This document shows positions 61,779-64,000 of a stretch of DNA of 64,000 nucleotides, in pieces. The notes below the pieces were generated by a model, which saw nothing but the letters and a program-made list of their open reading frames with translations, had not been told where the DNA came from and made no database searches. Position numbers and translations under genes: made by a program. Where the stretch lies: positions 1 to 64,000 of the forward strand of contig JAFRUE010000012.1 of NCBI GenBank assembly GCA_017441925.1, given 5' to 3'. Source of the stretch: Bacillota bacterium (GTDB taxonomy: Bacteria > Bacillota > Clostridia > Lachnospirales > Bianqueaceae). Numbering within the stretch: position 1 is the stretch's first letter; every line of letters begins with the position of its first letter.

Positions 61779-62672
61779 ATGGCTATCGTACAGAGAAAAT
61801 CAAAAGGAAAAATCGCTTTCGACATCGTTAATTATGTTTTGCTGACACTGATCGCGCTGGTCTGTGTCATGCCGATCTGGCATGTAATGATGGCTTCTCT
61901 GTCCGCTCCTGCGGAATTGCAGCTGAATAAGGGGCTTATCCTCTGGCCTCTTGGGCAGTCGACTCTAAAAGGTTATGAACTGGTGTTTGAGAACCCGAGC
62001 ATCATGGTGGGTTATAAGAATACGATCATCTACGTTGTCCTCCAGACAGCTCTCGGGATCCTGTGCACGATCATTGCCGGCTATATCCTGGCTCACAAGA
62101 CGTTTGTGTTTAAGGGATTCCTTATGTTCCTGATCACGTTCACGATGATGTTCAGCGGAGGACTGATTCCGACATATATGGTCATCAAGAATCTCGGCTG
62201 GATCGATAACCGACTGGCTCTGATCATTCCGGGGTGCATGAATGCGTTCAACATCATCATTATGAGGACATCTATTCAGGGAATTCCGGACAGTCTGGAA
62301 GAGTCCGCAAAACTTGACGGCGCAGGTGATCTCACGATTCTTTTCCGGATCATTATTCCGTTGGATAAGGCTACGATCGCCGTACTGATACTGTTTATGG
62401 CCGTAGCGCAGTGGAACAGCTGGTTCAACGCGATGATCTATCTGAAATCCAGGAAACTCTTCCCGCTGCAGCTGATACTGCGCGAGATCCTGATCCAGAA
62501 TGATGTTACACAGGTTTTCTACGGAGCTGACGCGGCAAGCCGTACCGATATCTATAAACCGCTGGTACGCTATTGTACGACGATCGTCGCAACGCTGCCG
62601 ATCCTCTGCATTTATCCGTTTATACAGAAGTACTTTGTATCCGGAGTTATGATAGGATCACTGAAGGGATAA
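61779..62672 (+). CDS. ABC transporter permease, LplC/YtcP type (importer 2)
   Basis: This 297-aa permease has about six helices and an EAA-like loop ESAKLDGAGDLTILFRIIIP near residue 173. The end is GVMIGSLKG, much like the importer 1 partner. It begins 11 bp after the LplB-type gene with GAGGAGGTAAG as binding site. The next 183 bp to the binding-protein gene contain no clear hairpin or ORF. Confidence 0.9.
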   Translation: MAIVQRKSKGKIAFDIVNYVLLTLIALVCVMPIWHVMMASLSAPAELQLNKGLILWPLGQSTLKGYELVFENPSIMVGYKNTIIYVVLQTALGILCTIIAGYILAHKTFVFKGFLMFLITFTMMFSGGLIPTYMVIKNLGWIDNRLALIIPGCMNAFNIIIMRTSIQGIPDSLEESAKLDGAGDLTILFRIIIPLDKATIAVLILFMAVAQWNSWFNAMIYLKSRKLFPLQLILREILIQNDVTQVFYGADAASRTDIYKPLVRYCTTIVATLPILCIYPFIQKYFVSGVMIGSLKG

Positions 62673-62855
62673 GGCTCGCATCTTTATTATGTATGTCTGC
62701 AAATACGTGACTGGAAGATCAGACGGAATGACTTAAAGTGATGGAGACCGGAACAGGGAGAGGAGGCGAAAAATCCGATATAGCGCATCCGGGTTGATCT
62801 CCGAACGTATAGAACGTAAAAAATATTGAAACACAGTAAAAACAGGAGGTAAAAC

Positions 62856-64000
62856 ATGTTACGCAAATTCTTATGTATCGGGCTGTCCGTAATTCTCCTT
62901 ATGGGCTGCCTGGCCGGATGTACAGGATCCAGCCAGAATACAGAAAACTCATCCAAGGCAAATTCATCTGCTCCCAAGGGAGATTCTTCCAAGACGGCCG
63001 AATCTTCAAAGGAAGAACAGAAAGAAGAACTGGTGTATCCGAAGCTTTCCGAAGAAACGGTAGAACTCAGCTGGTTCTATCCCATCGGCGAAACACCGCT
63101 GACATGGATCGAGAGTTACAGCGATTCTCCGACAGTTCAGGAGCTGGAGAAAAGAACAAACGTTAAATTCGACTGGTACAACTGCTATGTTGACGCTCGG
63201 GAAGAGAAGTACAACCTGATGCTTGCCAGTGACGAGATGACGGATCTGATCACGCACAGGTTCATGCAGTTTACAAACTACATCACCGGTGACCGTGCGA
63301 TCGAAGAAGGCAACTATCTCCGCCTGAACGAGATGATCGATGAGTATATGCCGAATTATAAAGCGCTTCTGGAAAGCGATTATGACGCGTATCTGGAAAC
63401 CGTAACCGATACCGGCAATATCTGGGCGTTCTATCTGTATGCGGATCCGAACGGCTATTATGCGCCTGACTGCTCAGGCCTTGCATACCGCAAGGATATC
63501 GCGGACGCGTGCGGACTGACAGAGACTCCGGAGACACTGGACGAGTGGGAAGCTTTCTTTGATGTTCTGATTGAGCATGGTTATGAGCATCCTTTCCTAA
63601 TCAGCGAGAATGGACTGAGCAACAGCAATACGATCAACGGAGCTTTCGGTGTCAGCCACACATTCTACCACGAAGGTGATACGGTTAAGTACGGCCCGGC
63701 GGAAGAGGGCTATCGTCAATACGTGACCCGTATGAACGAGTGGATCAATAAAGGTTATGCTTATCGTGATTTCGCTACGCAGGATACATGGGAATCCATG
63801 AGTTCCGGCAATACCGTTGTTTCCTGGATGACCAGCTATTTCATCGGCGACACCGCTGCCGCATGGATGGGACCGGACTTCTTCATTCAGCCTGCTCCGG
63901 ATCCGTCCCTGACGAAAGGCGACACCGTTCATCTGCACGCTCTGCAGGCAAGAATGTCGAATCCGACCGCTGTTACGACGGCTTGTGAGACTCCGGATAT
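62856..64000 (+). CDS. ABC transporter solute-binding lipoprotein of importer 2, partial
   Basis: This frame starts at the ATG at 62856 (binding site AACAGGAGGTAAAAC) and is still open at the window end, giving at least 381 residues. It has a lipoprotein signal with lipobox LAGC (Cys about residue 22) and a Ser/Lys/Glu-rich linker to about residue 65. The mature domain then resembles LplA-type binding proteins (TVQELEKRTNVKFDW, LPDLI-like EMTDLITHRF, GNYLRLNEMIDEY). It is shorter and diverged from the importer 1 binding protein, so a different ligand is likely. The C-terminus is missing only because the window ends. Confidence 0.88.
   Translation, partial: MLRKFLCIGLSVILLMGCLAGCTGSSQNTENSSKANSSAPKGDSSKTAESSKEEQKEELVYPKLSEETVELSWFYPIGETPLTWIESYSDSPTVQELEKRTNVKFDWYNCYVDAREEKYNLMLASDEMTDLITHRFMQFTNYITGDRAIEEGNYLRLNEMIDEYMPNYKALLESDYDAYLETVTDTGNIWAFYLYADPNGYYAPDCSGLAYRKDIADACGLTETPETLDEWEAFFDVLIEHGYEHPFLISENGLSNSNTINGAFGVSHTFYHEGDTVKYGPAEEGYRQYVTRMNEWINKGYAYRDFATQDTWESMSSGNTVVSWMTSYFIGDTAAAWMGPDFFIQPAPDPSLTKGDTVHLHALQARMSNPTAVTTACETPD

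Overview
The window looks like chromosome of an anaerobic Bacillota, most likely a plant-fibre-using Clostridia (Lachnospiraceae or relative) from a gut or rumen. The grounds are a moderately high G+C, consensus sigma-A promoters (often with an extended TGn -10), strong AGGAGG ribosome binding sites, a GerW/YtfJ sporulation gene, oxygen-sensitive glycyl radical chemistry, and two LplABC-type sugar importers that lack their own ATPase. No phage or classical IS is visible. One small nuclease gene bracketed by palindromic repeats is the best candidate for a mobile or selfish element.

Layout. 1-180: 5S rRNA and terminator, the end of an rRNA operon. 0.4-4 kb: ABC importer (lipoprotein, two permeases). 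4.2-6.9 kb (minus): PII-like protein, CPA2 antiporter, HAD phosphatase. 7-11.7 kb: ComEC-like hydrolase, GH105, ferredoxin-type aldo/keto reductase, DUF2264 protein. 11.7-18.4 kb: methionine genes metA, metF and metH, with a MATE exporter and a sugar epimerase between them. 18.4-21.6 kb: DMT exporter, rpiB, SGNH esterase, ribokinase. 21.7-25.9 kb: two MATE exporters, one co-transcribed with a glycerol-1-phosphate dehydrogenase. 26-29.8 kb: divergent GH29 and GH2 glycosidases. 29.8-35 kb: zinc-ribbon protein, small membrane and unknown proteins, DUF2953-GerW pair, and a TTG-started beta-helix protein. 36.4-45 kb: gyrB-gyrA followed tightly by a CAP/SLH surface protein, a tandem class II aldolase and malic enzyme. 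45.1-48.5 kb (minus): glycyl radical diol dehydratase-like enzyme and its activase. 48.7-51.6 kb: large GH2. 51.6-52.9 kb: nuclease and repeat locus. 53-60.5 kb: MATE, PfkB kinase, thrH, P-loop kinase, GH5, membrane-anchored XRE regulator, MATE. 60.5-64 kb: second ABC importer, cut by the window end.

How it fits together. The glycosidases (GH105, GH29, two GH2, GH5, beta-helix, DUF2264) act on pectin, fucosylated, mannose and glucan substrates, and the two importers would bring in the oligosaccharides. Deoxysugar catabolism through class II aldolases gives lactaldehyde and 1,2-propanediol, a plausible substrate for the glycyl radical enzyme. These links are inferred from gene families and neighbourhood.

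The most unusual finding is a repeat family of exact form GTGTCAG-N35-CTGACAC. Three copies lie in tandem with a strict 61-bp period at 35.03-35.20 kb, and two single copies flank a PD-(D/E)XK-like nuclease gene at 51.8 and 52.8 kb. The terminal heptamers and the 35-bp gap are conserved while the interiors differ, which suggests a nuclease-linked repeat system.
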